Of a stretch of DNA of 64,000 nt, positions 1 through 10,685 are shown piece after piece. The stretch's first letter is position 1; each line of letters starts with the position of its first letter. The DNA lies in assembly GCA_009363875.1 (NCBI GenBank), contig CM018688.1, positions 59,807,001 through 59,871,000 on the forward strand, given 5' to 3'. This stretch comes from Mikania micrantha. Taxonomy: Eukaryota; Streptophyta; Magnoliopsida; Asterales; Asteraceae. The notes beneath the pieces are model-generated. The model worked only from the letters and a program-made list of their open reading frames with translations. It ran no database searches and had not been told where the DNA came from. Both the position numbers and the translations under genes were made by a program.

Positions 1-249
1 TTATGCCGGCAATCCTAAGGGATTAAGGGCTTTTCCTCGTACAAATCTCGTGTGTTTGGCTGTTTTTCTATTTTATATTCTGAAATATCCCTAGGTATCC
101 TTAGGGATATTCTTGTTAAACATTACTGCTGAACTATTTTCTTGATTGTTAAGCACAATACCCCACTAAACTAATTCGGTTTTGCTAAAAGTTACACTTG
201 TTAATTTTTACCCGAAACAACAGTCAGAAACAATACAAATAAAGAACGA

Positions 250-655
250 AACATATAAAAAGTCTTTTTTACCTAAAAAGGCTAAAAATGATTTTAAAAA
301 CCTTCAAAACCAACCCAAACGAACTCCGATTGAACTCATTTCGATGGCATTGAAATCGTCTCATCGAACCCTACAATACTAGCTTTTAGGTTTTAGCTTT
401 AACAAGTAATTTTAGAATTTAGATTTTAAAACTTGATTTTTAGCTTTTATGTTTTATCTTTATGTTTAGGGTTTATTTTAAAGTTTTGGTTTTAGTATTT
501 GGGTTTAATGTTTATGATTTAAGATTTGGGTTTTAGGATTCAATAAAACGGTTTCAATGATGCAAAAATGAATTCAATCAGAGTTTGTTTGATTTGGGTT
601 TCGAATTTTTAAAAATCATTCTTAGCCTTCTTAGGCAAAATAGACTTTTTAGGAA
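250..655. repeat. Fold-back (inverted repeat) of about 115-bp arms
   Basis: The stretch 250-360 reappears in reverse complement at about 540-655 with roughly 80% identity by eye; for example AAAAGTC...CCTAAAAAGGCTAAAAATGAT on the left faces ATCATTCTTAGCC...GACTTTTTAGG on the right. The 180-bp loop is T/G-rich with GGTTTTAG-like and TTTAGGG-like words. There are no coding features. It may be a MITE-like relic or the source of a hairpin RNA; no target-site duplication was found. The remaining DNA in 1-865 is AT-rich with a short GT run near 667-680 and shows nothing else. Confidence 0.6.
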
Positions 656-865
656 ACCTTTCCCTATGTGTGTGTGTGTATAGGGGATGGAATTTTTAAT
701 AACCTATAACTTTTGTTACAACCCATTAACTCAATCTAATTGAATATAAATTTAGATCAAATGACTACTATTAGCTCCACAATAAAAAATATATTATATT
801 TGGTTTGAATGAGAAAAATATATTATTGTAAAATGAATTCCCTAATTCTCTTTCTAATTTTTAAT

Positions 866-1538
866 ATAAATTTACCCCCCCTCTTTTTTAAACATTAATA
901 ACTTTTTTATAATATATTATTTTTTTTAAAAAAATTGCACCATTATATTCGTCTAATTTTTCTCTTTAATTCCGTTATAGTCTCGACTATTTTTTTTTTA
1001 CTTTTTTTAGATGCCCTATATTTACATCATTGTAACAAGGTTAAAGACAACAAATTTATTTGAAAAATTTTCTAACAATGGTAAATTACAGTGATGTAAT
1101 TTACATTGATATAATTTATAGTGATGTAAACAGTGATGTAATTTTTCTCTTTGATTCCGTTTTAATCTAGACTAGTTTTTTATTTTTTAAATATCTCGCT
1201 TTACATAGATGTAACGAACGTAAACATAACAAATTATTTTAATTTTTTTTTCTAGCAACGGTAAATTAAAGTGTTACATCACTGTAAATAATGTAAAAAA
1301 TAAGTTACATATCTGTAATTTATCATTGTTAGAAAAAAATTCAAATAAATTTGTTATCTTTAAGCTCGTTACAATGATGTAAATATAGGACACCTAAAAA
1401 GGTAAAAAAAAAATAGTCAAGACTATAACGGAATTAAAAAGAAAAATAAGACGAATATAATGGTGTAATTTTTTTTAAAAAATAATATATTATAAAAAAG
1501 TAATTAATGTTTAAAAAAGAGGGGGAGGGGTAAACTTA
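866..1538. mobile_element. Large fold-back MITE with about 200-bp inverted arms
   Basis: The left end (TAAATTTACCCCCCCTCT at about 866) is matched in inverted form by the right end (GAGGGGGAGGGGTAAACTTA, ending about 1538). Homology continues inward for about 200 bp through an ACATCATTGTAAC-type segment and a TTTCTAACAATGGTAAATTA segment. A diverged direct copy of the inner half of the left arm lies at about 1138-1270, so the element holds three copies of one unit in +, + and - orientation. It has no coding capacity. A target-site duplication could not be fixed, so the superfamily is open; Mutator-like is plausible from the long arms. Confidence 0.65.
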
Positions 1539-1676
1539 CACAAGTAAAATGACTATCATGCCTTTTTTATATTATAATGAAAAGCTTATGTGTAACTTTG
1601 TTATTTCCTGAAATGGGTTATGTAGTTGTAGCAAAAAAATAGGGTTATTTTTTATGTCTTTCCCTATATATATATA

Positions 1677-1720
1677 CTAGTTTATAAACCTGGGTATTAC
1701 ACGGGTTTGAGTAAAAAAAT
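1677..1720 (-). mobile_element. Candidate Helitron 3' end (minus strand)
   Basis: Read on the minus strand, AAACCCGTGTAATACCCAGG forms a short hairpin followed by TTTATAAACTAG and then T. This fits the Helitron 3' terminus (stem-loop, then CTRR, then a host T). The same hairpin theme ends the elements at 15681 and 47239. The 5' end (TC, to the right) was not located, so only the terminus is annotated. Confidence 0.4.
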
Positions 1721-1974
1721 GATGCAATTAAAATATATTATGACGAATTACATAATCAATTATTTACAAATACATTTTGTAATTACAAATACAATTTATA
1801 AATCTCTAAAACTTCTTTATATATAACGTATAGTTATTCGTGAAAAAGTTGGTTGTTTCGATAACAAACCAGCTTTTGATAACGGTTGGCCTTGACTTTT
1901 ATTTATTGACATTGCACAACTATCAATCCCAATAATATCATCTCATATCATATCCATTTAATCGCAATAAACAC

Positions 1975-2116
1975 TGTGGTTCAGTCTAGTTGTATTTCAA
2001 ACTAACTTTCCCATGGTTTATGCATAATAATCATATGTTCTCATCAATGTATACCATATATCAATTTCATCAATAAATTCAATAATCATTCAAATTATCA
2101 CATCAGGTTCATCAAT
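1975..2116. repeat. Old LTR remnant, left part (split by CACTA element)
   Basis: The segment GTTCAGTCTAGTTG...ACTTTCCCATGGTTTATGC...CATGTATACC-like resembles, in order, the end of the chromovirus LTR near 25060-25140. The matching terminal piece, a CCTGAAATACAGTGATGTTACA-like string, lies beyond the CACTA element at 6071-6092. I infer a diverged solo LTR or LTR fragment of the same Ty3 family that served as target for the CACTA insertion. Confidence 0.5.
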
Positions 2117-3496
2117 ACACACTACTAGAAAAATAGGCAATTGCCACCAAAATTTGCTACCAAAATAAACGGTAGCAAATATTGTGACCAATTTCCCACC
2201 ATATTCAACTTAAGAGTATTTGCTATTGTATGGTAGCAAAATAGTGAGAAATTTTACTATGGTTTATATATGGTCGCAAATTCGTGTGTAAGAAAACAAA
2301 TAATAAAAAGTAACTAATTTATTAAGTTTACCCACCATTTTAGTGGTGGCAAACATGTGAAATGAAATCTTATAGAAGGCACCTAATTAATTCAATTGCC
2401 TCCATTTTAGTGTTGTCTTCCCCGTCGTTCTTTCTCCAAACCCTAAAATTGCATAAACTATCAAAGCTAACAAAAGATGGTTAGATTCTCTACTCAATCG
2501 ATCCGATGTCATTCTCTTCAGAGGCTTCGCTGTTTCATCTGCTTTCGACTTCAACAACGTCGTCGAGTCCTCCGACTATGAAGATTTTTAGCTACGGCAT
2601 CGGTGGTGCTAGCACCAGAACAAAAGGTGTCGGTCGTGTTTACATAGCTGATATAACATCTCTTTCCATCACGAAATGTATCATGTATGACCTAATTCCT
2701 AATTAGACTTTAGGTTTTCAATGTTTCGTAATCCAGGTTTATCAATTATTATAAGTACTTTACATGTTGATTTTGATTTAATCTACTACTTTGCAATTGA
2801 ATTAGCAGCTATATCATCTCTACATCACTAAGCGTGGAATTAATCTTTCAAAATCAATTTCGTAAGTTGTTTTTAGGGTTTCTTTGATTCTTTATTAGGA
2901 TGAATTGATTCTGTTACATGTTTTAGCAGCTAATTTTGTTTACTTATAGCCATAGATTCATTAATTATATGGTAGTTTCATCTATATCATCTCTAAATTA
3001 CTTAAATTGGAGCTCACTTAGCTTCATGATGTCAGGCTCCTGTGTATCCCTCCAAATTGTTCTTCTATGAAGTAGAACCACGTAAACATGGAGAAACATG
3101 TATAGCTCTGATTTGGTTTAAATCACAAGGATCATGAAGTCTAAGGTAATCCTTCAAACCTGAATTGGATTTTAGTTTTTTTTTTTAGATTTTGAGAAAT
3201 TATGATGTGAATTTAGGTTTTTGATATGATTTAATTTGAATTTAGTTGTTATTGTGTATCACACTCGACCTGAATTCACCTATCTTTTTAATTTAACTTG
3301 ATCCAAGTTATTTTCTATAGGTCGATGAGATTGTCTCATAAGAACGGGACTTTATGGGCACAATACTCTTGGATCCTTGAACGGCTTGTTGATTGGTTAT
3401 CTGTGAGGCTGCTTAGCCTATTTTTGTTTACTGAAAACAGTTCTCTTTTTTTTGCTTGTGGTGAAATTGGTTCATTAATGATCTTACTTACATCAG

Positions 3497-4084
3497 GATT
3501 ACAATACTCTTTTTTCTGGACAAGTGCCAAGTGTTCATTTAAGACTGGTTGAGTTTCAAGCAGAACTTATTAATACACAGGTCAGAAATTGATATTACAT
3601 ATGCCTTTAAATTTTGTGTATCATTTTTTGTGCTTAAATTTGTATAATAGAACTAAATGTACCCTTTTTTGAAAATTTCACTCATCTTCTCAGGTAGTTG
3701 AAAATGAGATTAAATATTGGCAAGCGATTTCTTCAGCACTTGCAGTTGGCTGGCTAGACATTGCGGTGAGCATACACTCTTGCTTCACAAATTGTTTATT
3801 TACTTGTTATAGTAACTGTACAAAATATCAATGTTGTATCATAAGCTCATTGGGTTGAGCTATATATTGCTCATTTCCTCTATATATCAGACACCTCACT
3901 TCGGTCAGTAATATTTTTTTTGTATCATAAGCTTATTTATTCTAAATATACAGTAATTTGTTTTAATATTTTATGCCATAAATTTGGTTTTGATGTGTGC
4001 ATGGTTTAGAAAGTAATTTATTCTAGCTCAAAAATGCATAAACTAATGAGACTTATACTTGGGATTCTTGAAGAAAATACAGAG
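3497..4084 (+). pseudogene. Captured exon fragments resembling nucleoporin NUP85
   Basis: Three exon-like blocks lie inside the CACTA element. Block 1 (3497-3580, 28 codons) follows a CAG acceptor and ends before GT. Block 2 (3694-3765, 24 codons) encodes EIKYWQAISSALAVGWLDI and ends at a GT donor. Block 3 (4027-4084) contains HKLMRLILGILEENTE before GT. Blocks 1 and 2 join in phase; block 3 does not follow in phase, so intervening exons are missing. Blocks 2 and 3 match my recollection of plant NUP85/NUP75, a scaffold protein of the Nup107-160 nuclear-pore complex; that is from memory and needs a search. The fragments cover a minor part of a protein of about 700 residues and cannot be functional. 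A further exon-like stretch at 3321-3400 may belong to the same capture. Confidence 0.5.
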
Positions 4085-4374
4085 GTAATGACTAGCCTAA
4101 TAAACATTTTACTATCCTATAAATATTACATCTTATAATTAATAATTCAACATTTTACCCGTCTTACTCTACAAAACATGGTTGGGAATATCCTGGTATT
4201 GTTGAATTCCAGGTACTTATTTATAATCAAATCAATATGTAAATATATTACCACTAGATAAAATTGAAAACTGTTTTTGTTTTAATCAGAATATGGAACC
4301 CACTAAGGACTAGACTTTATATTTTTTTCTTTTTGTATTTTTAAGACTTTTTAATCATGCTTTGATGCTTACAG

Positions 4375-4860
4375 ATCAAGGTGAACACGGTGTTGGGATC
4401 TACCACTCCTCCTTTGTCAGTAAAACTGATGCAAGTATTCAGCTATGGTTCAAAAAATGCTTCAGTATTTAAAAAGGTCCATTATGAATCAACAATTGCT
4501 ATCCATGGAATATATTTTTAAACTTGAGTTCCTAGCTTTAATTATTTTCACCTTTTTACTACAAGAACTTCATTTTGATCCAAAAGAAGCAATATATACC
4601 TTAGATGCTTTACCAGAAGGTGTTGATATTGGGGAGTATGTCTTTGCTTTTGAGGTACTCAATTTTAATCTAAAACTGATACTGTTCACGCTTCAGATTT
4701 ACTATAGATTCCCATAAAAGATTTTTTGTTGGTCACTAAATTAATTGCTTCTTTTCCAGATTGTGCTTTCAGATCCAGAACATAAAAGAAAATTTGCCAC
4801 TAGAGGCCAAACAAAAGTGCCGGTTCATGTTACATGAGTTGTTAAAGTTGAGCTGGTTTG
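4375..4860 (+). pseudogene. Second captured exon set, unidentified protein
   Basis: After an ACAG acceptor, 4375-4508 reads openly with VLGSTTPPLSVKLMQVFSYG and KKVHYESTIAIHG. Further pieces follow at about 4565-4655 (FDPKEAIYTLDALPEGVDIG) and from 4760 (VLSDPEHKRKFATRGQTK) until a stop near 4838. Splice-like GT and AG dinucleotides bound the pieces, which suggests genomic exons captured with introns. I do not recognise the gene. It appears to differ from the NUP85-like piece upstream, so the CACTA element may have captured two sources. Stops between the pieces and the lack of a start rule out a working gene. Confidence 0.4.
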
Positions 4861-4989
4861 GATTTGGTGGTGTAATTGTAGTTTAAATCATGATGATCAA
4901 ATGGTTGTTTTTGTGTTTATGTTTGTTTTTGTTTTTTGTTGATATTTTTCTTGATTATTGGTTTAATTGATTGCTGATATCCTGAATTT

Positions 4990-5420
4990 GTTTTTAATGG
5001 AGCATCACAGGTGGCTCTTGCATGCATGTGGGATTGGGGGAGCTGATTGTGCCACCATTCAGCCCTACAAGTTGTGATTTTGGTGATGATGCTACTCTAA
5101 CCAAGACCAATCCAAGTAACACTTTCTTTTTCTTTAAACAGATATAATTTTACATGAATTTTATTGTTGCATTTGTCATAACTTACATTTTGGTAATGTT
5201 AATCCAACTTTTCCAAGGTAATGTTAAATTTGGAATATAAACACTTTGGTAAACTTATATCTTAAGTTTGTTATTAATAAATTGTTGTTTTGGTAGGACA
5301 CAATATCCATCACATGCAGCACCAGGGTTAGGCTTAGAAAACCTTCCAACACGACTAGGAGCTTATGGTGCAAGACTGCAAGCCTTCCATTGACCAACAA
5401 TGCTTCAGTGTCTAACAGTT
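4990..5420 (+). pseudogene. Exon-like remnants in the CACTA right half
   Basis: Short open stretches near 5010-5075 (containing CGIGGADCATIQPYKL) and 5297-5390 (SHAAPGLGLENLPTRLGAYG) are separated by an AT-rich intron-like stretch. They may be the tail of one of the captured host genes or of an old accessory gene of the element. No domain is recognised. Confidence 0.3.
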
Positions 5421-6048
5421 TAGGAGCTTATTTTGATTGTTTAGACTTCTATTATGTTTGAATAATTTGTATCGAGTCTGGACGAATGTTCAATTACTAT
5501 GATACTTTGGTTAATTTGAAATTTATATAGATCTGATTTTGAGATTTGGTATACGTAAATTGAATGGTCAAATGAGAGTTTGGTATTGGGAGCAAAATGG
5601 CTCTGGCGTTAAAATAAGTTTTGGTAGCAAAATAGTGTGAAAATAAGTTTTGGTAGCAAAATGGTGGGTAATGTGATGTGATAATAATGGTGGCAAAATG
5701 GTGGCAACAAAATTAGTCGCAATACCATAGCAAAATGGTGTGAAAATAAGTTTTGGTAGCAAAATGGTGTGAAAATAAGTTTTGGTAGCAAAATGGTGGG
5801 TAATGTGATGTGATAATAACGGTGGCAACAAAATTAGTCGCAATACCATAGCAATTTTTTTGATGTCTTTTTGGTAGCAAAAATTTGGTAGCAAAATATA
5901 TAATGGTGGCAAAATGGTAGCAATAGGGCATTTGCCACCAGTGATTTTCCCACCGCATTTTTGGTCGCAAAATGGTCGCAAAAAGGCAACTGCCACCTTT
6001 TTGCTACCAAAATTGTAGTTGCAAATGCCATGTTTTGTAGTAGTGACA

Positions 6049-6092
6049 AGTATATATGTAAAGACATACCTGAAATACAGTGATGTTACATT
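6049..6092. repeat. Old LTR remnant, right part
   Basis: The string ending CAGTGATGTTACA matches the terminal bases of the chromovirus LTR (25227-25248). It continues the LTR remnant interrupted by the CACTA element. Confidence 0.5.
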
Positions 6093-6648
6093 TTTCTTGG
6101 TTATTTCCCTCTAATTTTGATTTATGGCATAGATTTGCATGATTGGAGATCTCTCTCTCATTAGGAGTTTTGTGCTGAGCAAGACAGATTCAAACAACAA
6201 ATAGACAGCTTTTAGGCAGAGCAGACTAGGCAATATGATACGCTGCATCAGATTCAACATGACTAGAGAAAGAGCTATGAGTGAATCTTCTCATCTCATC
6301 AGGCATCAACATGTACTATGACCAGCCCGAGCCACCATATTTTGACTTCAAATATTGATCTTCCAATGGTTCGCGGAAACGATCTAGGTCGGGTCATGAC
6401 GGGGAAGCCAACGGTTCTTGAGCTGGCCATGAGGACGACGATGACTAGTATGACGTCTTCATTTCCCCATAATCCACTACCGCCTAGATATTTGTTCATG
6501 GATTTTGTGATTTGTACATTTTGTTTCATCCGTGCAAACTCTTTTCATTTTTTTTGGTACACTTTATATATTTTGTTGTATGGTTATATGTTTTGGCTTA
6601 GTTGACAATTGGACTGTTTGGAGATTTTGATGAATACCTTTGTGAAAT
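6093..6648 (+). other. Interval with a possible decayed coding remnant
   Basis: About 6160-6480 reads, with stops and frame changes, like an acidic repeat-rich protein end (for example YDQPEPPYFDFKY and GHEDDDD). It could be the degraded C-terminal part of a retroelement gag-like or host protein, but I cannot name it. No intact ORF or RNA gene is seen. The last 13 bp (6636-6648) are the 5' target-site duplication of the following LINE. Confidence 0.25.
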
Positions 6649-7077
6649 CCAAATGGGTTTGGTGATTATAGACCGATTAGTCTTTTGGGATTATCAAATC
6701 GTCTAAAAGGGGTGCTAAGGAGTGTGAACTCTGAAGAACAATCGGCATACTTATCAAATAGGAACATCCTGGATGGGCCGCTTATGTTAAATGAAATTAT
6801 TGCGGGCCTAAAAAAGTCAAAAAATAAAGGAATGATCTTCAAAATTGATTTTTAGAAAGCTTTTGATTCTTTAAGTTGGGAATTAATGAATGAGGTATTG
6901 GTGCAGATGGGTTTTCCTGATAGATGGAGAGGCTGGATAAAAGCCATTCTTGCATCCGCAAGAGCTTCAGTATTAATTAATGGTTCTCCTACTCGTGAAT
7001 TCACTTGTTATCGGGGGTCTTAGGCAGGGAGATACATTGTCTCCATTTTTGTTTATTATAGCGATGGAGGCTTTTTC

Positions 7078-8069
7078 TTGTTTCATAAAAAAGCGGTATT
7101 TGTTGGTCTTTTGTTTGAGATAAATATTCCAAATGCTAACCTGCCATTATCACATCTCTTGTTTGCTGATGATTCAATCTTGCTTGGTGATTGGGTTGAG
7201 TTGAATGTGGAGAATATAAAACATATTCTCAGGTGTTTCTTTTTGGTCTCTAGGCTAAACGTAAACCTATCAAAGTGCAAGTTGTATGGAGTGGGAGTCG
7301 AGGATCACATGGCCAATGGTTTTGCATCTAAACTTCAATGCCAGAAGGGTTGTCTTCCTTTTAAGTATTTGGGTTGGGTGCGAATATGAACTTAGTGAAA
7401 CATTGGCAACCGGTTATAGATGTTTTCAGGCGAAGATTGTCTATATGGAAGGCAAATAATCTTTCTTATGGGGGTAGAATTACTTTGATTAATTCAGTGC
7501 TTAATGCATTACCTACATATTATCTATCCATATATAAAGCTCCTGTGAAAGTTATTGAAATTTTGGACAGATTAAGGAGGTTGTTATTATGGGATGGATC
7601 TGAGGACCATAGGAAAATCAATTGCATCGCATGGGACAAGCCTTTTATGCCGAAGGATCGTGGCGGTATTGGGCTTGGTTCTCTAAAAATTACCAATATG
7701 TCTCTTCTGGCCAAATGGTGGTGGAGATTTAAATGCGAAAAGAACGGATTATGGAGGAAAGTAATTTGGGCTTATCATCATAACTCCCGGTCATGGAGTT
7801 TTATACCAATAAGAATATCACTACCTGGTCCATGGAAAGCAATTTGTAAAAATTCAATGGAGTTGTTAAATGCACGTGTTGACCTTAGTAGAGCAATAAT
7901 TGAGGTACCTGGCAGCCAATCGGAAATTTTATTCTGGCTTGATGCATGGTTGGGATCCGAACCGCTATGTTATAGATTTACAGCTCTATTCAATATTGAA
8001 AGAATGAAAGGATGCAAAGTTGTGGACAGGGTCAAGATGCAAGGGGAAGTAATTATTATGGAGTTCTAA
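7078..8069 (+). pseudogene. LINE ORF2 reverse-transcriptase remnant
   Basis: Two overlapping open stretches (7078-7389 and 7374-8069) encode the FADD box, the thumb region and the downstream region of an L1-type ORF2 protein. They lie in different frames, so at least one frameshift occurred near 7375. Upstream (6660-7077) the same domain is recognisable but has in-frame stops, for example within the DF-KAFDSL block near 6856. No complete catalytic protein can be made. Confidence 0.85.
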
Positions 8070-8177
8070 TGGTCCACTGAAATTCTTACAGAGGCGGAAG
8101 ATAATGAGGTGGGGATGCTTTCTTATCTTATGTATTACATGTATTTTACACAGGGCCTAGATCGATGGCATTAGAAT

Positions 8178-8440
8178 ATGGGGAGAGAAGAAGCGTTTTC
8201 TATTCGAAGTATCAAAGATGCCTTACATAAATCAAATCATACAGTGTTGAATAATCTTTTCTTTTGGAATAATTGGATCCCTAAAAAACTCAATTTTATG
8301 GTATGGAGGGTTTTCTTGGACCGACTTCCAACAAAGGTGGCCTTGAATGTTAGAAGGGTACACCTTAGATCTTGATGGTGTGTCTTCTGTGATGAACATT
8401 ATGAATCAGTTGAGCATCTTTTGTGTCTTGTAGATTTACA
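8178..8440 (+). pseudogene. LINE ORF2 C-terminal zinc-finger (zf-RVT) remnant
   Basis: The reading FSIRSIKDALHK...NFMVWRVFLDRLPTK, then a stop, then WCVFCDEHYESVEHLLC matches the zf-RVT domain found after the reverse transcriptase in plant LINEs. In LINE-derived proteins this domain carries a CxxC...HxxxxC ligand set. A TGA interrupts it just before the ligand pair. Confidence 0.8.
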
Positions 8441-8871
8441 CAAATAATCTGAGAAAACATCTCAAAATGGTGTAAAATTGGGCCTTTATTAATATTCAAT
8501 CTACAAGATTTGGTGGATTTAAACAAGATGGGATGCGGTTCGAAGAAAAGGAAAAAGATATTTCACTCGGTATTTGCAACAACTTTATGGTGTATCTAGA
8601 TGAGGCGTAATAAGTTTGTATTTGAAGAAAAGAACCTTTTAATCGATCATTTGATGGCTGAGATACAAATTTTAAGCTTTCTATGGGTAAGAAATAGGGC
8701 GAAATTAGAGTCATTGTCATGGACTCATTGGTGTAATTTTGATCTTTCTAGTTTGGATTTATCATAAGGGGAAATGTATTATATGTATTTTGGTGTTGGA
8801 CTAATTTTCTGTTAGTCCGGTTTATAATATAATAAGTTTTGTTGGCCGCTCAAAAAAAACCTTTGTGAAAT

Positions 8872-9458
8872 GATTGGATGATTGGCTATTGTTGGATCAA
8901 GTTAGAGTTAAATGCGGCACTCAAAACAAGAATATTTAGGCCGTGATTAATTATTGATTAGACTCTGTTATTGACTTTATTGAAGGTCTTTCTCTCAGAT
9001 TCTGCTCTCAATGGTTTTCTTGCAAAACAAGATAATTCTTAGGGTTTTTACAAAACACACAGAGAGAATAAAACATTCAGCCAAAAACCTTCATTTAATT
9101 CACAAAATGACGGGGATTAAATACCCAACAAATACAGTGGAGTAACATCACCATGATATTGAGGTGTCTGCCTTGTTCAAAGGTGAAAGTTGAGTATCAC
9201 AAGCCTTGAGGATTACTTCAACAACCTGAAATACTAATGTGGAAATGGGAACATAAAGACCAAAATACCATTTTTAACAAATTAGAAAAATATCACATGT
9301 TAACCACACAATCTTTCTCACTCATTTGACAAATAAAACACATTTTATTAGAACTCCATACTTAATATATATGATTACAAATTATATATACAAAATTTTC
9401 AAACTGCTCCTATTTTTAAACTGGGCTCCTCATAATTCTTTCATCTACATGTAACTAA
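8872..9458. other. Intergenic DNA, nothing recognised
   Basis: AT-rich sequence with short ORFs only. I see no gene, RNA gene or clear repeat terminus. Confidence 0.5.
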
Positions 9459-9500
9459 CTAGTAAGTTCCCCACGCGATGCAGCGGGATTTCGCTACGAT
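9459..9500 (-). mobile_element. Candidate Helitron 3' end (minus strand)
   Basis: On the minus strand a hairpin (CCCGCTGCATCGCGTGGG) is followed a few bases later by CTAG and a host T, matching the Helitron 3' terminus. The body would lie to the right (9500 onward). The 5' TC end was not found, so the length is unknown. Confidence 0.4.
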
Positions 9501-10205
9501 TGTGAATATTAGAAGAAAGACATGATCTCATATATCAAAATACATAAATCAACACGACGGTTGTCTCTCCAACATAAACTCTAAGTTTACTCGTCGTAAT
9601 AGTGACCGTCACACGAATAAAAGGTCGTGATTGGTCGTAAAATCTATTATTAAGAAACATAAATATAGTATCAACTAATAAAAAGAAAAAAAATAATTAC
9701 TATTGATTTAAATAATATATTGTTCATTTGTGAGCATTAAATAATAGTAAAAACTTAATAACGATCAAAAATATGTCGCACAGAATGTCACTCAATCAAA
9801 AAAACTTGAGTCATATTGTTTTGTCGATATGAATATTATATCATGAAAGTGGTAAAAATATCACCGATATCAAAACATAGACCCACAAACTGACCACCGT
9901 ACCTGCTAAGTCGTCCTAAAACAATAAAACAAACAATCACAATAGTATGAGGCACCCTTAGAGAATAGTACACATATATAAGAACGCGGTGCTAAAAATC
10001 GATAAACTAAAATAATAAAAAAAGATTTTTACATTCGCAGAATATAGCGTAAAGAAATGCGAACATAACGTTCACAAAAAAAACAAAGAAACATTGTTTA
10101 ATTATTTATATTATTTTACTACTATTATTATCTAACTAATATCACTATGTAATTATTACTATATTTATTTATTATTAGTATAACAAAGAGAAACACAAAA
10201 AAAAG
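9501..10205. other. Gene-free AT-rich stretch, possibly Helitron body
   Basis: No ORF longer than about 60 codons and no known domain. The sequence may be the body of the Helitron whose end lies at 9459. Confidence 0.4.
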
Positions 10206-10284
10206 TCGTAGCCGCCGATAATCGAACCCCCGACCGTTAGGGGAAAAAAAAAACTTAGCCTTAATCATTAGGCCATGCTGACAT
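10206..10284 (-). repeat. tRNA-like segment (SINE head or tRNA relic)
   Basis: On the minus strand GTCAGCATGGCCTAATGATT followed by AAGGC resembles the 5' part of a plant tRNA-Leu with an A-box-like TGGCCTAATGATTAAGGC. Further on, GGTCGGGGGTTCGATTATCG holds a B-box-like GGTTCGATT. The middle has a T tract instead of an anticodon arm, and the acceptor ends do not pair well, so it is not a functional tRNA. A tRNA-derived SINE head or an old tRNA copy is the best reading. Confidence 0.35.
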
Positions 10285-10682
10285 TTGTAACTATTTTGAA
10301 GACAAGATTATTTAATTTATAATCTGAAAGGTAAGATCTGCAAATGACCAAGATTATTTAGTTTATATTTTCACTGTTCCTTACCTTTTTTTTTTTTTTT
10401 TGTATATATGATAATTTACCGATATACTAAATCAATAATGTTATGAAATTATCAAATAAATTGCTGAAATGATGCTCCTGTGTTTGATGTTTGTTTATTT
10501 TTCATTTCTGCTATCATAGATTATAATTAATTATTCAGAACATTCAAAAATCTTTTATAACATACAAACATTCAAAAAATTTGTATGACATTCATTAAAT
10601 TCAAAAACTTGCCTATTATACCTAAAATTGATTACCATGATTTAGCTCTTCTATATTTAAATTATGTATTGTTGATTAACAC
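10285..10682. other. Intergenic, nothing recognised
   Basis: AT-rich DNA with a poly-T run near 10387-10401 and no coding signal. Confidence 0.5.
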
Positions 10683-10685
10683 TTA

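Larger units (their letters stand above)
2120..6045. mobile_element. CACTA (En/Spm) DNA transposon, non-autonomous, with host fragments
   Basis: The element opens with CACTACTAGAAAAATAGGC at 2120 and closes with TTTTGTAGTAGTG at 6045, which are complementary CACTA termini. It is flanked by the 3-bp direct repeat ACA (2117-2119 and 6046-6048). Subterminal zones (about 2140-2420 and 5580-6010) are packed with variants of GGTAGCAAAA and GGTGGCAAAATGG in both orientations, as expected for transposase-binding repeats. At the right end a unit of about 115 bp is duplicated in tandem (about 5630-5735 and 5740-5850). The 3.9 kb interior has no recognisable TNPD or TNPA transposase but holds several exon-like fragments, so it looks like a Pack-CACTA that depends on transposase supplied in trans. 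Confidence 0.9.
6649..8858 (+). mobile_element. 5'-truncated LINE (L1-type non-LTR retrotransposon)
   Basis: This is a 2.2 kb insertion bounded by the 13-bp direct repeat ACCTTTGTGAAAT (6636-6648 and 8859-8871), with a short A tail (AAAAAAA, 8852-8858) at the 3' end. That is the hallmark of target-primed reverse transcription. The insert begins inside the reverse-transcriptase domain (an RPISLLG-like motif) and lacks the endonuclease and ORF1. Conserved pieces occur in order: QSAYLSNRNILDGPL, the FADD catalytic box at about 7163-7180, LPFKYLG, GGRITLINSVLNALPTYYLS, GGIGLGSLKITN, and a zf-RVT segment with C and H ligands near 8380-8430. Several stops and frameshifts break it, so it is a dead copy. 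Confidence 0.9.

Noticed and set aside
5568..6067. Cys/Tyr-rich frames such as CYQNLFSHHFA
   Set aside because: Translations of CACTA subterminal repeats.
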